Assembly (NCBI GenBank): GCA_029864805.1
Contig: JAOTSS010000043.1
Span: 1-15,999 of the forward strand
Direction of reading: 5' to 3'
DNA from: Candidatus Nitrosopumilus sp.
GTDB lineage: Archaea; Thermoproteota; Nitrososphaeria; Nitrososphaerales; Nitrosopumilaceae
DNA length: 15,999 nt
Shown in pieces: positions 14,763 through 15,999 of the stretch (positions are counted from its first letter, which is position 1; each line of letters starts with the position of its first letter). Made by a program: the position numbers and the translations under genes. The notes under the pieces were generated by a model. The model was not told the origin of the DNA. It saw only the letters and a program-made list of their open reading frames with translations, and ran no database searches.

Positions 14763-15276
14763 GTTTTTTAAAAATTTTTGGCAGATAAATATAGATCATT
14801 ATTCCTGTTAATACTAAAGCACCAACAATTATCGCACTAAAGAAAATTATGCCAAATGGGCTCTGAGTTCCCATGTTAAAAGTATAAGTTATGATCCCTT
14901 CTTTTCCACTCATATCATACAAGTCAATCTTTACAATATGGTTTCCTTGCTGTCTCCACACATAATCAAAATCCCAATGAGAACCTTCAATGGATTTTGG
15001 AGGTATAGTATCTACTTGTTGGTCATTAAAAAAAATTCGAATTCCCATTGTAAATCTGTCCACTTCATTATACTCAAATCCTTCAGTTACTTTAACCAAA
15101 AATTGGGATGGTTCTCCAACTTGTGGAAATTCAGGTAATGTGGCTACCTGAACTCTGTACCCAGCCTCAAATTGCTCTGCAGAATTAAACATCGAATGAG
15201 CATATGCTTCATCATAAAATGCGGCTGATGAAAATATCAATATCAAGATCAGAAAAACTGATCGCTTTTTAGCCAT
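14752..15276 (-). CDS. Secreted FixH/YtkA-like membrane-anchored protein next to the oxidase operon
   Basis: This 174-residue protein has a clear signal peptide (basic start, hydrophobic 7-19, cleavage probably after AYA at about residue 26), an extracellular beta domain (about 27-136) and a C-terminal transmembrane helix (141-164) with a basic cytoplasmic tail. The mature N-terminus begins HSMFNS. VATLPEFPQVGEPSQFLVKVT (44-64) and GNHIVKIDLYD (111-121) resemble the Ig-like fold of YtkA/FixH proteins, some of which serve in oxidase copper delivery or assembly. That match is by pattern only. No dense Met/His copper site is visible. It converges on ctaA with an 11-base overlap, which fits a linked role without proving it. 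A plain structural surface protein is the alternative. Confidence 0.68.
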   Translation of the reverse strand: MAKKRSVFLILILIFSSAAFYDEAYAHSMFNSAEQFEAGYRVQVATLPEFPQVGEPSQFLVKVTEGFEYNEVDRFTMGIRIFFNDQQVDTIPPKSIEGSHWDFDYVWRQQGNHIVKIDLYDMSGKEGIITYTFNMGTQSPFGIIFFSAIIVGALVLTGIMIYIYLPKIFKKPKL

Positions 15277-15342
15277 TCAAAAGATATGCTATTTTACATG
15301 AATATATTGTAAATCAATTATTATGGGGAAATCTTCAAAACC

Positions 15343-15348
15343 TTTAAA
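15343..15348 (+). promoter_or_regulatory. TATA box of the SRPBCC gene
   Basis: TTTAAA centred about 28 bases before the TTG at 15374 is a near-ideal archaeal TATA position for a leaderless or very short leader mRNA. TCAATCG (15367-15373) abuts the start codon and may be the initiator. No Shine-Dalgarno is present. Confidence 0.6.
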
Positions 15349-15373
15349 TCCTTATTGACAAGAAACTCAATCG

Positions 15374-15976
15374 TTGACCCTCGTAACAAAATCAATCGAC
15401 ATTAAAACACCTGTAGAGAATGTTTTTACCTACTTTGCAAGACCAGAACACGTTTCTGACCAAATCAAAAATGACACAGTAGGTATGACAGTAATTCCTA
15501 TGGATATCAAAGAAGGAATGGGTGTTGGTACAACCTTTAGAATTATCGGTGACTTTAGCGGTAAACGTCTAGAGTGGGATTGTGAGACAACTGAATTCAT
15601 TAGAAATGAAAAGATCACAGCAAAACAAATTGAAGGTCCATTTAAGACATGGCAAATTACAAATGAATTCAAAGCGTTAGGAAATAATCTCACTAGAGTA
15701 ACCATGTCAGTAGATTACGAAATGCCATTTGGTCCACTAGGAGCAATCTTAGATAAAGCAAAATTTGCAAAATCTGCTGAGAGAGGAATGGAAACTGCCC
15801 TTTACAACGTTAGAGGTTTACTAGAAGGAAACGGTTCAATTCCAGTTTACATCACACTAGATGCATACCAAAAACTTCTTGCCGAAAAGAAAAAGATGAA
15901 CGATGTTCCAGTTTCAACTGCACTAACTGCAATCATTGAAAAGTACAATGAAATTGAAGCAAAAACCGAAAACTAA
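15374..15976 (+). CDS. SRPBCC (START-like) protein with C-terminal ribbon-helix-helix-like tail
   Basis: The TTG start is supported by the promoter spacing and because the first strand of the fold begins at residue 2. Residues 1-152 form an SRPBCC/polyketide-cyclase-like domain: an opening VTKSIDIKTPVENVFTYF strand and helix, the TTFRIIGDF, RLEWDCETTEF and TRVTMSVDYEMP strands, and a long C-terminal helix (about 121-151). The fold makes a deep hydrophobic pocket for lipids or other small ligands. Residues 157-191 (VYITLDAYQKLLAEKKK, then a short turn and VPVSTALTAIIEKY) have the strand-helix-helix pattern of ribbon-helix-helix DNA-binding or antitoxin-type domains. A ligand-responsive regulator is possible but is inference. 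Soluble. Its codons look well chosen and the promoter strong, so it may be well expressed. Confidence 0.8.
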   Translation: MTLVTKSIDIKTPVENVFTYFARPEHVSDQIKNDTVGMTVIPMDIKEGMGVGTTFRIIGDFSGKRLEWDCETTEFIRNEKITAKQIEGPFKTWQITNEFKALGNNLTRVTMSVDYEMPFGPLGAILDKAKFAKSAERGMETALYNVRGLLEGNGSIPVYITLDAYQKLLAEKKKMNDVPVSTALTAIIEKYNEIEAKTEN

Positions 15977-15999
15977 ATTTTCATTTATTTTAAAATCTT

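Overview
The window reads as chromosomal DNA of an ammonia-oxidising archaeon (Nitrososphaerota/Thaumarchaeota, Nitrosopumilus-like). The reasons are AT-rich dense coding, TATA-like boxes a short distance upstream of several starts, frequent TTG starts, an A-type heme-copper oxidase fed by cupredoxins instead of cytochrome c, coenzyme F420 enzymes, an archaeal-type MtnA, and many small secreted or membrane proteins of no recognisable wide family. The organism is inferred from gene content; no rRNA is present.

Layout. 1-1078 (+): the 3' end of mtnA (methionine salvage), then a DUF59/MIP18-PqqD-like fusion. 1081-1728 (-): an SDR-fold protein with altered catalytic residues. 1980-3590 (+): a large stand-alone P-loop ATPase with a strong Shine-Dalgarno sequence. 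3807-6287 (+): a secreted coiled-coil protein, then a secreted calcium-binding (thrombospondin type 3) plus Cys/His-rich protein broken by a one-base frameshift near 5085. 6306-7715: a PepSY-like small protein (-), a duplicated Asp/His membrane protein (+), and a membrane-anchored beta-rich protein (-). 7758-7832 (-): tRNA-Arg(UCG), divergent from an alanine-aminotransferase-like gene (+). 9046-10351 (-): a three-gene operon of F420:NADP oxidoreductase, a two-helix membrane protein and a PPOX-fold flavin/F420 protein. 10403-11023 (+): a histidine phosphatase.

The best-defined module is 11083-14762 (+), a terminal oxidase operon. It holds a membrane piece and a CuA piece of subunit II encoded separately, subunit I, a membrane-anchored tandem cupredoxin, and a compact heme A synthase. 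Electrons would pass from the cupredoxin to CuA, heme a and the heme a3/CuB site; CtaA would supply the heme. A secreted, FixH/YtkA-like membrane protein converges on the operon from 15276. The window ends with an SRPBCC protein carrying a C-terminal ribbon-helix-helix-like tail.

No CRISPR array, insertion sequence, integrase or phage module is visible. No gene-free stretch exceeds 300 bases; the longest (1729-1979, about 250 bases) contains promoter and leader sequence for its two divergent neighbours. The most notable observations are the repeat-proven frameshift, the His in place of the K-channel lysine in subunit I, the split subunit II, the exact internal duplications in the cupredoxin and in the 6667 membrane protein, and the SRPBCC-RHH-like fusion.
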